Assembly: GCA_028386065.3 (NCBI GenBank)
Contig: JAKUCV010006610.1
Coordinates: forward strand, 434,204 to 498,203
Direction: 5' to 3'
Source of the DNA: Turnera subulata
Lineage: Eukaryota > Streptophyta > Magnoliopsida > Malpighiales > Passifloraceae
DNA: 64,000 bases
The position numbers and the translations under genes were made by a program. Under the pieces are notes generated by a model. That model did no database searches. It was not told where the DNA came from and saw only the letters and a list, made by a program, of their open reading frames with translations. Numbering within the stretch: position 1 is the first letter of the stretch; each line of letters opens with the position of its first letter. This document shows positions 43,801-57,336 of the stretch, piece after piece.

Positions 43801-44988
43801 AAGAGACTGAAAGTGATTGAGGGTAATCTGCATCATCGTGTCATGGTCAGATTGTATAATCCCATTTGAGTCCTTAAGGCCGAGGACTCTATTTTTGCGA
43901 CGATGGATGAGGGTAGAATTATGGAAGTAGTTGGTGTTCTTGTCCCCTGCCACAATCCATTTGCTTCTGGACTTTTGGTACCATAACAACTCTTCTTGAG
44001 CTAAAATCACATCCAGTTCCTCTTTCAATTCATTTTCCAGTTTCATCAGATAATAGGAATGTCTGTGTTCAAGGAAGGTCTGGATTCCCTTGAGTCTTGC
44101 GAGTACTCTCGTTTTTCTTTTGTGGATGTTCCCAAAAGTGTGCTTATTCCAGTTGTTGGCCTGGGAGGTGAAGTTTTCGATTGTTTGGGACATGTCAGAG
44201 GATGGTTGCCATGCTTTCTCCACAAAAGTATTAAATTCCGGGTGGGACAGCCACGCTGTCTGGAATTTAAAGTTGTTTAAGGGTGTATTTCTTCGCGGTA
44301 TTGGTGTCAAACGGCACACCACAGGGCAATGGTCGGAGCAGGTTCGGGGCAGGTGTGATACAACTGCTTCTGGGAAGGTGTGGAGCCATTCCGAATTACA
44401 AAGAAACCGGTCCAACCTTGCTTGCTTCCTGCCACTTTTCCAAGTAAATTGTTGGCCCGTGAAACCCAAATCCAGGAGCCCAGCGTCCAGGAGGCACTGT
44501 TGGAAGGAGGGGTTTGGCCGTCCATGCTGTCCAAGGCCATTGCGCCTTTCCGCACCTGCCAGGATGGCATTGAAGTCGCCACCTAGGAGCCAAGGTTCTT
44601 GGAGACCCTTAGCTAAATAAGAGAGGTTTTCCCAAAGGTATTTTCTCCATTTATCTTGGGGAGCACCATAAATTGCAGTAAATAAAAAGGAACAATTATT
44701 CACGCTCACCCGCAAGTGGATAAATTGGGTGTGACTGAAGAGGATGGAGATCTTCACATTCTGATCATCCCATAGAACCCAGATTCCCCCGGCAAACCCC
44801 CTTGCATCAACTCTATGAGAATTGGTAAAGCCTAGTCTAGAGATGACTCTGCTTGCCTTGTTTCCACTAATTCTTGGTTCCACAGTTACTACTATCTCCG
44901 GCTTCCATGTACGCTTCAGCTCTTTCATGGATCTTTTAAACTTTCTTTTTGCTGCTCCTTGGCAGTTCCAAGTCATAATGACTGTCAT
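40870..44988 (-). pseudogene. LINE ORF2: endonuclease, RT, RNase H, with two stops
   Basis: From 44988 to 41575 it is open for 1,137 aa. It then continues in the same frame through stop codons at 41575-41577 and 41080-41082 to the original TGA at about 40870 (about 1,370 codons in all). The endonuclease (residues 1-230) has WNCQGA, TVEPR, GGDFNAIL and SDHCPV. The RT (about 440-720) has the LVVLIPKV block, FRSIGLCNVIYKLITK and the active-site FADDLILFAEA. A zf-RVT region follows near 1,070 (FCPRCRAVSESCLHVLRDC). RNase H has LNTDGAMNP, QAELWGIL and EVDSLIAVEW, ending RLANECADRLAH. The first stop replaces a Trp-like position, the second a Gln-like one. The first Met overlaps the ORF1 stop by four bases (ATGA). 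Confidence 0.93.
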
Positions 44989-46883
44989 TGATGGGAAGGA
45001 GTGTAGGAAGTAGGGGCACCATCAGTGCTAATATCTTCGGACATACCCATCACAACATCTTGTATATTAGTGGGAGGGGAGTTCTCACACTCCATAGGAA
45101 GTAGGGCCTCTTGGGAATTTATTGACTGCTTCTGGGGAGTTGTGGTCTCTGGGATGGGGTTAATGGGATGGTTCCCAGGGTCCGGTGGAATTTTAGGAGG
45201 GGCCTCCCGTGTGTCTGGTGGTATAGCAGGCAAAGCGTTCATGTGGGTACGGGACGGTGGGGAGTATTGTTGGTTATCCTGCACTGGTGGTTTTTGGTAA
45301 AGAATGGTGGCAGGGGGTGGGGTGGTGGCAATAGTTAAATGTTGAGATTTTTCCAAAATAACCACAGTGTGATTGCTAGAGGAGGCATGAGAGGTCTGGG
45401 TTTTGGATGTCCTATTTGAGCTTTGTGTTTGGACCTGGGGAGATTTGGTTGGCTCCATTTGGGTATTCGGTTTTCTCTGGTAGGTTACACGGGTGGGTCT
45501 GTCTAGGTCATTGGAGACATCGGTCAGAGGGGTTCTGGGAGTTTTCTTTTGGGTTGTAGCGTGGGAGTCCAGTGGAGTGTGACTGGGTTTGGTAACGGGA
45601 GTGGTTTTCCTTTGGATTGCCCCTTTCCTGCTGTTTTGCTTGGGCTGGGATTTGAAGTGTATCGAGTCAAAAACTGATGGAGGATTTGGTGGTTGGAAGG
45701 CAAGAGTTGAGTGTTGTGGTGGGGTGGAGGGATTGTAAGCAAAGTTGTCGGCAAGAGCGCCAAATCTGCTCCCACTTGCCCCGTCAAGGGTTGGCTGGTT
45801 AACAGCTCGAGGATCTGCACTTTTCCTCACGGGTTTGCGTGTCTTGATAGGGACATTTACCCAATCCCCTAGGGGCTTTGGTTTGGCACTCGGTGGTGGG
45901 GTGGCCTGAATTGGTTGAGGAGGGTCGATTTCGCCATCCGTACTAGGGGTGTTACTAGTATCTTGGTTAGGATGAGTGTGCTCCGGGATAGTAAGATCCT
46001 TCGGACACAGTAACGGGTTGTGACCAATCAATCCACAGGTTTGACAGATGGGGGGTAACCCCTCATAGCATACTTTGATTTTCTCCTTCTGCAGATATAC
46101 CACGTCTCTTAACGGTTTAGATAAATCCACCGCCACAGCCACTTTAGCAAATTTCCCCCGTTTGGACTTCGCTGTGTTAGAGTCTATCTTGATTGTGTGA
46201 CCCACTAAGTTACCAAGTGTCTTCAGGATGCGGGAATGGTAACGGCCGAGAGGGTAGTCCGGGAATTGGACCCACACCACCACCTGCTTCACCGTGTCTG
46301 TGGTCGGTCGGAATCCGTCCGTCCATGGTTGAACAAAGATAGCGTGGCCATATACAACCCAAGGGCCATTCAATAAAACATGTTCATAGTCGACATCATT
46401 GGCAAATCGGGCAACAAAGTAATTGTTAACCAAATCGATGATTTGATATGGACCTGTTGGTTTCCAAAGGAGTTGAAGTTTGGTCTTGAGGGTCTGATAC
46501 CCTATGTTTCTGCCAAGCACCTTAAATACCACAGCACGTTTCCACGGCTTCTGAAGGCGGGAGATGAAGGCCTCGGACAGTTCCACCTCCGGGCCGTTTT
46601 CCCCTGCCACGACCGTGATGTCGCCATCTTCGTACTCTGCTTCCTCTTCTTCAAACCAGGTATCATCCTCCATGCCCGCCGAGGGCCCTGCTGCAAGCTT
46701 TGCTTTGTAGCTCATGTTGGTGGTTCCCGTTGATGTGTCGTGGGATAGTGAATTTGGGGATATGTGTTCCCTGATGCGCACCTTCTTGGTGCTTCGGTCA
46801 TCTGCAGTAAGCGTTGGGGAGGTCATGGTGGCGTCCATATCAGGGAATGGTACCGCTCGTTTGCCCTCATTGGGCTGAGACAT
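44985..46883 (-). CDS. LINE ORF1 protein: DUF4283 domain and zinc knuckle
   Basis: An intact 632-aa frame. Residues about 82-235 form the DUF4283-type domain seen in plant L1 ORF1 (WKRAVVFKVLGRNIGYQTLK, LLNGPWVVYGHAIFVQPW, VWVQFPDYPLGRYH). A CCHC-like knuckle CQTCGLIGHNPLLC follows at about 280. The rest is a long Pro/Thr/Ser/Gln-rich, probably disordered tail. It should bind element RNA and work with ORF2 in the RNP. The stop overlaps the ORF2 start codon (ATGA at 44988-44985), which suggests ORF2 is translated by termination and re-initiation. Confidence 0.92.
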   Translation of the reverse strand: MSQPNEGKRAVPFPDMDATMTSPTLTADDRSTKKVRIREHISPNSLSHDTSTGTTNMSYKAKLAAGPSAGMEDDTWFEEEEAEYEDGDITVVAGENGPEVELSEAFISRLQKPWKRAVVFKVLGRNIGYQTLKTKLQLLWKPTGPYQIIDLVNNYFVARFANDVDYEHVLLNGPWVVYGHAIFVQPWTDGFRPTTDTVKQVVVWVQFPDYPLGRYHSRILKTLGNLVGHTIKIDSNTAKSKRGKFAKVAVAVDLSKPLRDVVYLQKEKIKVCYEGLPPICQTCGLIGHNPLLCPKDLTIPEHTHPNQDTSNTPSTDGEIDPPQPIQATPPPSAKPKPLGDWVNVPIKTRKPVRKSADPRAVNQPTLDGASGSRFGALADNFAYNPSTPPQHSTLAFQPPNPPSVFDSIHFKSQPKQNSRKGAIQRKTTPVTKPSHTPLDSHATTQKKTPRTPLTDVSNDLDRPTRVTYQRKPNTQMEPTKSPQVQTQSSNRTSKTQTSHASSSNHTVVILEKSQHLTIATTPPPATILYQKPPVQDNQQYSPPSRTHMNALPAIPPDTREAPPKIPPDPGNHPINPIPETTTPQKQSINSQEALLPMECENSPPTNIQDVVMGMSEDISTDGAPTSYTPSHQ

Positions 46884-46973
46884 GTGGGGGTTTCTAGAGA
46901 GAAGTCAGAGAACTTTCTCTCACTTAGAAAAAACGAAAACAAAGGTTGACTTATCTTAGAAATTAAGACATTT

Positions 46974-49914
46974 ACATCCAAAACAAAGGACGACGGGATG
47001 ACCATTTCTTTATTAATTAACCAAAGCAAATAGAAAACATATCAATCAAAAAAAGTAAAAGAAAAAAGCAACATAACTTAAACTCAAGATCAACAACTCT
47101 TGAAGACTGTCGGTCAATAGTGCATTATAATAATTTTTTTTTCCTTCTTCAAGTCGTCCGGTCGGATTAATTTGTACTCTATCTAATGCCTCGACAATTA
47201 ATGGTAGGCACAGGGTGAACCTATGTATGTTTGCAGATTTCCTTACTCTTTAAAAATTCAATAGAATCCATGCAATACAGTGATGTGTGAAAAATATATA
47301 TATATATATATATATATAGAAGTTCGCTCGCTTGCGAGATTGTTAGCAAATTGTCCGGTCCTCTGCCATTTTGCTCAGCTCAGCTGAGACAAACATGTCC
47401 AGGCAATTCTTCAATTTCTACTGAATTAATTTAACTTGAAAAAGTTGTTCACAAAATTCCAATCATACACACAGACATCATGAACAAATACAATGACTTC
47501 CTTGTTCGCTTGACCAACAAAGGAGGCTTCGTTGTTTCTTCCAAGGAATTGCCTTAAATTCCGTGCTGTGTGTTGTAGTATCCCATACTATGACGCCCCA
47601 AAACAAAACCAACCAACTTCTATGACCCCGTAGGTCCCAAACCTGCAATAAATTGAGTTGATCAACAAAGTTACACACTTACATTGTCAAGTGCCAAAAG
47701 AAGCCAAGAAAGAAACACGAAGGAGTGAACAAAATAGAATAGACTTGACTTCAATATGGTTTACCATGATGGTTATATACTAGCTGGGATTTTTTTTCCT
47801 TTAAATAAAAATGATGTTACTATCTAGGGGAGGAGGGTCTTACACGCAAACCGACCATATTTGATGCAGGCAGAAGATATTAATGCTGTTCCCCTGATCT
47901 GTGATTGTGTTGTGTCATAGTGTGACTCCTCAATTTCACATGCAAGAAGAGCCAACCAGGATGCAAGAACGAACATTTTATGTATGACTCAAATTCGATC
48001 TTGGACGATATAATATTAACAGCACCCCGAGCAAAATGCTTATTAATATAATCTTCCGATGACATTGACTAAAGTGATTCCACCTAAAATTTGTGCACAA
48101 CAATGGTTGATAAGTATAGAAACGCAGAAACATAAAACAAAACGCATATACTACAAACAAAATAAAAGAAAAGAAGAAAAGAGATGATATCAAAAATAAC
48201 TAAATCGAAAATAAAGTGGGACAATGTCAATGCGCTTAATCAGAGTGCAAATGCTTTTTAATTAAAAAAAACCAAGAATGCAACCCTGGCAATTAGGAAA
48301 GGTAAGCTTTAGTTTGCATAAAGGGATAATGTTGTCTTTGCACTGTTGGGGGCGTCCCTTTCACAAAAATATGGGTGACCAACGAAAGAGAAAAGCGAGA
48401 GAAGGAAAAGCAGAAAAGCATATTCTCTGCTGCGTGTGCATGTCTCCCCCACAGCAGAGATAGGGGTCGGTGGATTAGTCTTAATCTGCAAAACAAAGCC
48501 TAATGAGAGCAAATGTTTATCTACATTTTTAGTTTTTAACAGCTAAAATGAAAAGCTTTATATTTTATCCTCCGAAATAACGCCTATGGCCTTGGCCCAA
48601 TCTTGCTCTTATTAATTATTATAACATCGGATGCCCGTTGTCAATCAAATTGTTCAGGCAATCATGGCAACCACATAAACAAGCAAACAAAGATTTTGAG
48701 TATGTGACAATCAACAGACACGAAATACAGCAGCAATAGTTGGACTTGGATCCCTACAACTGGAAATTTAGTTTCATTAGCTGCTGCTTTTGTTATGTTC
48801 TCTTCCAAATTGATTTTGATTCTCCATTTTTTATTTTTGTAAACATCTATTTGTAAAAAATAGCCTGTCACTGCAAGAGCTTTTGTCTTTTTGCTAATTT
48901 TGAGGGAAGGGTATTCCAATCGTAAGGCTTTGGAGAGAGCTTACCATCAAGAAAAGAATCATAACGAAAGTGATAGCTAAAAGATATTCTTTTTTCCTAC
49001 ACCCACACAAACCTTCCAGCTTTCTCTTTTGAGAGTCCTCTAGTTTCTTTTACGCATTGCAATTCACATTCACAATAGGCATATCGTGGATTTGTATTAT
49101 TAGGGTAGAGATCTCATATGCTTACACTCCACTCTTAAAATGTAACTATTCAGAATCCCCTTTCCAAGACATTCTTCACCACATCAGAAGATCATAGATA
49201 CATACGGAACTGTCTTGCTTAGAAAGAAAACCACTGGTAGTGCATTTTGCTAGTATATAAGATAATATTATATGACCAAGATGAATGGTTGCTATTCTAG
49301 GATCCTGTGGTCATCAACTGTAAAAGCAGAGCAAGAAAGTGGGCACAGGATTTAACGGCATTAATGGGATAAGTGAATGTGCCCAAATCTGCCCCTTCCC
49401 CTCGATCCCAACAAAAGAAGGAACAACTAATAGTGGCCGAAAAAGAGCATTAACGTGGTCCTTATTATATCACCACACACCATGTCCATCTTCGTCCATC
49501 TATTGGAAAAACAAATATCAAAAGTAAGATGTCCCTGCCCACGTGGCATTCCATCACTATGAGTATGACTGCACATACTGTAACAAAAATGGAGAAAAAA
49601 GGAAATTCTGCTGGTTAGTTTGGTAGTGTTAAATAAACTGAAAAGAAAAAAAAGCAGCAAAAGAAAAGCAAAAGAAAATGCGGCTAATGCTGATATCAGC
49701 ATCCATACTAGAGCAGAGCATCCAGATCTTGCAGCCAAAAGAAGCTTCCCATCAGACAGACAGACACAAAGAAAGTCTCTCACTTTAGTTTATTTTTCCT
49801 CTCTCTGGCTGGGCAAAGAAAATTTTTGGCTGTCAAGAAACAAAACCAGGGAGAGATGACTTTGCTGAAACTAAAAGAGAGGAAGAAAATAAGAGGAACC
49901 CAGAAGAATTCACC
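46974..49914. other. Intergenic and upstream region of the formin gene
   Basis: AT-rich, with an (AT)n run at 47294-47318. No gene seen. The last few hundred bases would hold the formin promoter and leader; A-rich stretches around 49640-49680 and 49860-49900 fit a leader. Confidence 0.5.
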
Positions 49915-52900
49915 ATGAGACCTCCTCATTATCACTTGAGACCACTCCTTTTGATTGTCATAGCAGTCTCATTTGCCGCAGTCGAAGCTGCATCCACAAT
50001 TCAACAACATTCTACAATCACAATTCAAAGAAGGATTCTGCACCAGCCTCTGTTCCCCGTCAGCTCATCACCACCACCGGACTCCGACTTAACCCCATCA
50101 CCTCCGTCGCCGCCGCCGCCTGACAGCCAAGCTTTTCCAACCCCAGACCAGCCCTTCTTCCCTGAGGTCCCTGCTGGGCCTACCCCAAATCAAGACCAAC
50201 AGTCACCACCGGCGTCAGCTGTCAATGGGAGCATACCAATCCCAGCAGCAACTCAACCGGCCAAACCTGCCAAGAAAGTGGCAATTGCAATCTCTGTTGG
50301 GATTGTCACTCTGGGCATGCTATCAGCTCTAGCTTTCTTCTTGTACCGACACAGAGCCAAGCATCCAAGAGAGTCTCAAAAACTGGTTGGTGGAGGTGAT
50401 TCTCAAAGATTTGCGGATGAGTCCTCAAGAATACCCCCATCAAGTTTCTTATACATTGGCACTGTTGAACCAAGCAGGGCATCAGTTGCTGAAGCAAATG
50501 GGACAGCAAATGGAGCAGCCAATACTTCACCTTATCATAAACTCAACTCAATCAAGAGATCTGAACGGTACAGGCCAAGCCCCGAGCTGCAGCCACTGCC
50601 ACCATTACCTAGGCCTCCTTCCCAACATCAACATGATAGCGACGATTCTCCCTCTCCTCCATCATCGGTTTCCGACGAAGAGAGCCACGGCACAGCATTT
50701 TACACGCCACAGGGCTCCTCGGTGAGCAATGACGATTCTTATTACACCCCGGTTTCGTTGAGACCAGCGAGCACAACTGTTAGAAATGGTGGTTCCCATC
50801 CTCACTCTAAGAGAACCTCTCCCAAATCAAGATTTGCTTCAGTTGCTTCACCGGAAATGAAGCATGTTATTATACCCTCCATAAGGCAGTCATCATTAGC
50901 ACCACAGCCGCCCCCACCTCCACCACCTCCGTCGGTGCCACGGGAGGAGGCTGAAAATCAGGATATTGGGCCTAAAAGCTCATATGCTCCCAAAAGAACA
51001 AAGTTCTTCTCACCTCCTCCACCACCAAATATGGCTCTACTTCGATCATTTAACAACCAGCAGAATAGCAACATTCCAGCTCCACCTCCTCCTCCACCAC
51101 CACCACCACCACCTCCTCCTCCGCCACCTCGGATGCAGAGAGATGCAGCAATGTCAGCTCCCAGAAAGTTGAGATCTCTGGAAACAGCTAAAACAATCGG
51201 TGTTCCCCTGGTGCCAAAGCAGCACTCCTCGAGTTCAAGTCCCAAAGCCAACTCCAAGACTGAAACGGTAAAACCTGAAAAGGAAGCTGAAAAGGGAGGG
51301 AGTTCCTGTGAGAGGACTGATGCAGATGAAAACGACGGAGCCAAACCCAAATTGAAGCCTCTGCATTGGGATAAAGTACGAGCTTCTTCTGACCGAGCCA
51401 CAGTGTGGGACCAACTCAAATCCAGTTCTTTTCAGTAAGTTCGTTTGGTAGTGTTTCTTACCATTAGCAGACTTAACTATTATAGAATATATGAAGAAAA
51501 TCTGTTTATATATTCTGATTCATTTTGGTAACCTATTTCAAGATTGAATGAGGACATGATGGAGAGCCTCTTCGGCTGCAATTCAACGAATTCGATTCCA
51601 AAAGAAACTACTACAAGAAGATCTGTTCTGCCTCCCGTTGAGCATGAGAACAGAGTGCTGGATCCAAAGAAGTCGCAGAACATTGCAATACTTTTGAGAG
51701 CTTTGAATGTGACAAGGGACGAAGTCTCTGAAGCTCTTTTAGATGGTACGTAATTTTCAATAATTCCTGCCCATGACTATGATATCATAACGGCTCTTAG
51801 CCTGCTTTCTTCCCTTTCCAAAGTTGGAAAGATCAAATATGCATTTCTCTTCTGTTCTTTTTTCTCACGAATAGTAATTAGAGTGGCATGAAAAACTAAA
51901 ACGAGAGGGCCTAGACTAAAAAATATATAGACCACTCTGTATAACTACGGTTGATCCCAATTGTCACTGGAATAATAAGAAATTCAGAAACCTACTTCTG
52001 GACAAAAAGCCATTCCTAACTTTTATGGTTTAACATAGTATTCTGGTGCCAGGCTAAATTTAACACCTCACCGTATCACAGTATCTACTTCCATTCAGCA
52101 TACTATCCTGACACCGATTTGTTGCTTCAAGAAAAATAATATATCTTTCTGGGGCTTTCTTTTTTAATAATTTTGAAATATTTAAAAAATTTTATGGTAG
52201 CATAATGTGAGTAGCAGTATCTAGCCCCAACATCAAGAGGTGGGAAACAGAGCTGGAAGATAGATCATCATGGTTTCAAGTGCTTAGATTGGAAGTTAAA
52301 ATCATTGCACCTCAATCATGCAATACAGGTTTAGTAGTATTGTAGCATACACATCATTGTGCTAATTTTTCTTGAATCATTCCTACCAAAGGAAGATGAA
52401 AGTGGAAAAGGACTGTTGTAGAGAAGAATTTTCTGAACTATGATATGGAAATCTATACTAAAAGAACAATAGAGAAGGCATTCAGTCTGAAAAGACTTTT
52501 TCAACACATATACAATAATGAACAAAATCGACTCCACAAATGATATCTTCAGGATGCATGCTGAAATTGATCAATGCATCGGTATATATCAAACTTCCCA
52601 GTATCATAATTATTGTACCAATCTATGTTCTTACATGTTTCCTACAGGAAATTCCATATGCAGGTTGTGAGCATCAAAGTAGCCATTATTTTAGCTATAA
52701 CAGAGAGCAAACTATCAAGCTGGAAACGTTAAGAGTACCCGATTGCAATAAAAATGCTTAAAGATGACAAATATACCAAATAGTAGAAGCCTTCTTAATG
52801 ATTCATTTCTGTTCAAACCACACACTGAATCAAGAATCTAATATCATGATTTGGTTGACACACTAATTGATCATCTTACACTTACACTGTTCTTTAACTG

Positions 52901-54202
52901 GAAAAGATGATTCTTATATTACTAACATATACTGGAAAGTGGAAATTCATTCGATATTTCAGACAGAAATTTGCCTCTTAGAGCCTCAGTTTTCAGGTTT
53001 AAAATCCTGTGCAATATGTTTTGGATGTAACAGGCAATCCAGAAAGCTTGGGAGCTGAGCTTTTGGAAACTCTGGTAAAGATGGCCCCAACCAAAGAGGA
53101 AGAAATAAAACTTCGAGAGTACAGCGGTGATATCTTGAAGCTAGGTTCTGCAGAACGATTTCTAAAGGCTGTACTTGACATACCATTTGCCTTTAGAAGA
53201 GTAGAAGCTATGCTATACAGAGCCAATTTTGATACAGAAGTTAAATATCTGAGAAAGTCTTTTCAAACTCTAGAGGTATTCTGGTTGAAAGATATACTAC
53301 TGTTGGATCTGTTATAAGATATACTAAGTTTCTTTTTCTCTCAATACTCTGATATCTGCAAATACTACCTCCCAATGACTGAGTTTATGCATCTTTGTAT
53401 CTGTCAGGTGGCAAGTGAGGAATTGAAGAACAGCCGGCTATTCCTCAAACTCCTTGAAGCTGTTCTTAGGGCAGGGAATCGGATGAATGTTGGCACCAAC
53501 CGTGGTGATGCTAAAGCATTTAAACTTGATACACTACTAAAACTTGTAGATATAAAGGGTACAGATGGAAAGACAACATTGCTTCATTTCGTGGTCCAGG
53601 AAATTATTAGATCTGAAGGTGCTAATACCGACTCCACAAATGGGAATTTCCAAGACGGTAACCAGTCCAAAATGAAGGAGGATGACTTCAGGAAGCACGG
53701 ATTGCAGATGGTGTCTGGACTGAGTAGAGATCTCGGCAACGTTAAAAAGGCAGCAGGAATGGACTCTGATGTTTTAAGCAGCTACGTATCAAAGCTCGAA
53801 ATGGGGCTTGAGAAAGCAAGATCAGTTTTGCAATATGAGAAGCCAGATGTGCAGGGGAAATTCTTCGATTCCATGAAGCTATTTCTAAGAGAGGCTGAAG
53901 AAGAAATCAAGAAGATCAAAGCCGATGAAAGAAAGGCTTTATCCCTTGTGAAAGAAGTCACGGCATATTTTCATGGGGACACTGCAAAGGAAGAAGCCCA
54001 TCCCTTCAGAATTTTTATGATTGTGAGAGATTTCCTAAGCATATTGGATCATGTGTGCAAGGATGTGGGGATGATGCAGGATAGAACAGTGGTGGGTTCT
54101 GCTAGATCTTTCCGGATATCTGCAACGGCTTCACTGCCGGTTCTCAACAGATACAATGTGAGGCAGGATGGAAGTTCCGACGAGGACAGCTCTTCTCCTT
54201 GA
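49915..54202 (+). CDS. FH6: Class I formin, FH6-like
   Basis: Four exons: 49915-51434, 51543-51745, 53034-53275 and 53408-54202, giving 919 aa. All junctions are GT-AG and in frame (SSFQ-LNEDMM, LLDG-NPESLG, QTLE-VASEEL). Signal peptide at residues 1-25. An extracellular Pro-rich region ([11 protein letters not shown]; about 50-115) is extensin-like. The transmembrane helix is at about 122-143 ([20 protein letters not shown]), followed by a basic stop-transfer YRHRAKH. The FH1 polyproline runs lie mainly at about 325-405. FH2 starts at about 480 ([19 protein letters not shown]) with [20 protein letters not shown] later. Class I formins nucleate and cap actin at the plasma membrane and attach it to the wall. 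The FH6 call rests on remembered similarity of [20 protein letters not shown] and on the adjacent BT4-like gene; another class I formin is possible. Confidence 0.9.
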
Positions 54203-57200
54203 AATAGTGTCTATAAAGAATAAGGAGGAAAGTGAAGATTGGGGGATACTTCTATCGACATAGGTTCATTTAAAGTTGATGCAGAAAAACAATATATCTA
54301 TATACTCTTTCCTACAATGATGCCACAGAGCAGGAGGTTGGGGAAGAAAGAAAAACCCGGAAATAGTCTCTCGTCATCAAGAGAATCCCAGTTCACACAG
54401 GATGAGAATTGTTATTCCACACCTAAAGTAGAAACTGCATTCTGCTTCAGTATCATTGGAAGTTCAAAAGCACAGTGTGCACGAGCTGAATATGACTTCG
54501 AATTGCTAGAGCTTGAAGAATTATGCACGTACAATCAAGAGAAAGGACAAGACATGACCTAAAAGAGAAAGGAGCGCTACAGTTTTCTACTGTATCCCAA
54601 AGAAGGAAAAAGGAAAAGAGAGAGAAAAAAGAAAAAGTAGAGAAGAAAGTGCATGAAAGTTGTCTTCTTTTTTTTTTTTTTTAAATTTTTGGTTACTCCT
54701 GCTGCAGAGAAGCAATAGATCAAAGATAGGTATCTTCATTTAGACCAGATTCTAATACGTTGTCAAGAACGAGAAAGGTTTTGATGTTGCTTACCATTTT
54801 GGTTTCCTACATTATTTGATTATCTTCCAGTAATAAATAATAATTAGCAGTTTCTTCTTTCCTGGAGTACATAATAACTTTGGAGCCGGTATATATTCTC
54901 TGGTGCCTAACAAGATCAAGAAGGAAAGCACAAAAGTAGAGTAAAATACCAAGCTTGTTGGTTGGGTATTTTTTGTAGAATAGAATCAGAACAAAGGCAA
55001 ATGAGCACCAAGTGACTGTGAAAATGCCGCTGTCGTTAAAGTGACTGTGACTCCTCTTCAGTACAAGAAAGCAGAAAACTAAAAACGGCATATGTAACCG
55101 ATAACAATGCAGCTTACAAGCAACTGGAAGAACAAAAGAATAATGCTATAGCATCCAAACTTTTAGCAAAAGGAAATCATGGTGGACCAAAATAAGAATG
55201 GGAAAATCCCACAGAACAGTAATAATTTGGAGAAAGTTCCTACTTTTTGTACCTGCAAACTTTGCTTCCATTCCAAGCTGCGAAAACTACCGCACCGGAG
55301 GATAAATTGAGGGTTTCGTTTTCGAATCGTATGGAAAGAGCGGCTTTGAGAAGAGGTGCTGCATGCAATGCGATGTCGTTTCTCGAGTTTCGGCTTCTGT
55401 TGCAGGTTGGTAGAAGAAGTACAAGAACCGCGGACGTGATTGTTTTGAATTTAAAGGAACTCCCCCCCTGCTCCCAAAATGAAGTACATCGGTTTCAGTC
55501 CGTTTACAGGGAACGACATGCCGTTGGAGAAATTTTCTCCATGTCTGAAATTAAGTGGTTTACCCAAAAAAAGAATTTAGACACAGCACATTTCCGTCAG
55601 AACCAGACTGGATCACTTCATTTTCTGGTCTACAACAATGAATCGCTCTTTTTCTAAAATTATTGACTGACCGTTCCCATGCTTTAAATAAATAATCATA
55701 ACATTTGAATATTTGAATTAATCAGTTTGGATATTCAATATGTAGTAAAATGAAGGATTTTCAAGTTCAGGCTATAGCTAAATTTTTTATGTATGCTTAC
55801 ATAATGATTAAATTTTCCGTTGAGAGCGCTTGGAATTTTATTGGTTCCAAGCGGCATCGAGTTACACGGTATAGATTTCCTTGGTCTGCCAACTTTATCC
55901 CAAGTAGAGTTTTATTGCTTGGCTTGCTATCTTGGACCGATTAAGTACTCGCTAGTCGCTACAGGTTGTAAAGTCTTGATGCCTCCTGTTTATTTTGCTC
56001 TTCAGCTGAGGGAAGAAGACAGGATTATTTATTTTTTGAATGCTTCTACTCTACCGACAAAATTGCAGGTTCTTGGGATTTGAATGTTTCAGTGGGCTTA
56101 GATATGTTTGCAGAAGAACAGCATTTTTCTTTTCTTGTTTTACATATTGGATGGAATGCGCATTTTTCACTTATGGAGGGAATGTAATCGCATACATTTC
56201 ACCAATCTTTGCTGGACCCCCGATAGTAGTTTTTAGGATATGTACTGATATGAGACTTTAGTTTTATGATTTATTAGATTTGAAGCCTAGATGCATTTCC
56301 CAAAGTGCAGCTCCTATGCAATTTTTGGGGCATCAAACTTTCTGGTTCATCTTTTAGCCTTTAGTTCTTCCTTAGTATCTGGATGTAATATGCTAAATGT
56401 ATACGGGTCTGAAAATAATCTTGTATGTTTTTTTTTTTTAGGTTCATTAGTAGTCCAATTCTAATAACTGTGCTTTGAAGTATTTCTATCCGAAGATTCA
56501 TGCATATAGGGAGCCTTGACTAAAGAAACAGAATATTGCTCACTAATCTCTCTATATATAAACCGATTAAAAACACCCAGATCATTTCTCAAAAAAGAAA
56601 AAAAAAAAGTCATCCAGATCACGGACGAAACCAGCGAAACCACAACTTAGCTAAGTACAACTTCTGCCAAGAAAGCCAATGTTTCCCGCGGTGTCCATCA
56701 GCATGAACTGTATATAACAGTGGATCTTGAAAAATTTTGTAATTATTTCCTCTTCGTTGCATTGACAATAGCCTTAGGCAAAGATTGTGATCGTTATAGA
56801 TACTAAGGACAATTAATTATACCAAAAACAAAACGATGATATTAAACAAGAATTATTATTTGGAGACAGAAATACTTCATTTCGGGTTCCAAAAATAGGG
56901 AAAAAAGAAAGACAGCATTTTGACTTCATAGTTTTGGTGCCCAATACTAGTCGTTTTCGGCCATTGCTCTTGCTCTCCCCTCAGCCAGCATTTGATTCTA
57001 CTTTCTCCTACATCTTTACTTGTTAAATACTACTTGATACTAGCTTCGTCCACTCATTCAAACTTCAATCTTCGGGACACTTTGGTTGATCAACCAAACA
57101 TGCCGGTAGAGTCAACCTCATGATTGAATGCAGTTCTCAGATGCAATAAAAAGATACTGTCATTATTTTTGTGTCAATAAAGGAAAAGTGGTCAATCAGT

Positions 57201-57336
57201 CTGAGAAATTATCACAAGCAAGTGATTCTCTGACTCGTGATCCCTTCTTAGTAGAGGAACATCCTGTTCTTTTTTTATATATAGCAGATTATTTCTCTAC
57301 TTCTACAAGAATAATCTACAGTTGAGACTTTGTCTC
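54203..57336. other. Formin 3' UTR and intergenic region
   Basis: About 54203-54850 is probably the formin 3' UTR (aataaataa at 54831 may serve polyadenylation); the 107-aa frame in it is not supported. The 136-aa ORF at 55247-55657 and the short ORFs at 55750-56260 match nothing I recognise. They read as decayed or random sequence. Confidence 0.45.

Larger units (their letters stand above)
40827..46957 (-). mobile_element. Full-length L1-type LINE with 16-bp TSD
   Basis: Perfect duplications agaaattaagacattt lie at 40811-40826 and 46958-46973. The element is on the minus strand and ends in a short A-tail (T-run at 40824-40832 on plus). ORF1 (46883-44985) and ORF2 (44988, original stop near 40870) are complete in extent. 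ORF2 carries two in-frame stop codons. The 5' UTR is only about 75 bp. Good preservation and an intact TSD indicate a fairly young insertion. Confidence 0.95.

Noticed and set aside
54239..54562. 107-aa ORF after the formin gene
   Set aside because: Sits in the probable 3' UTR, has no recognisable domain and looks like random open sequence.
55247..55657. 136-aa ORF
   Set aside because: No recognised motif, no promoter signal and no splice continuity with neighbours; could be real but not supportable.
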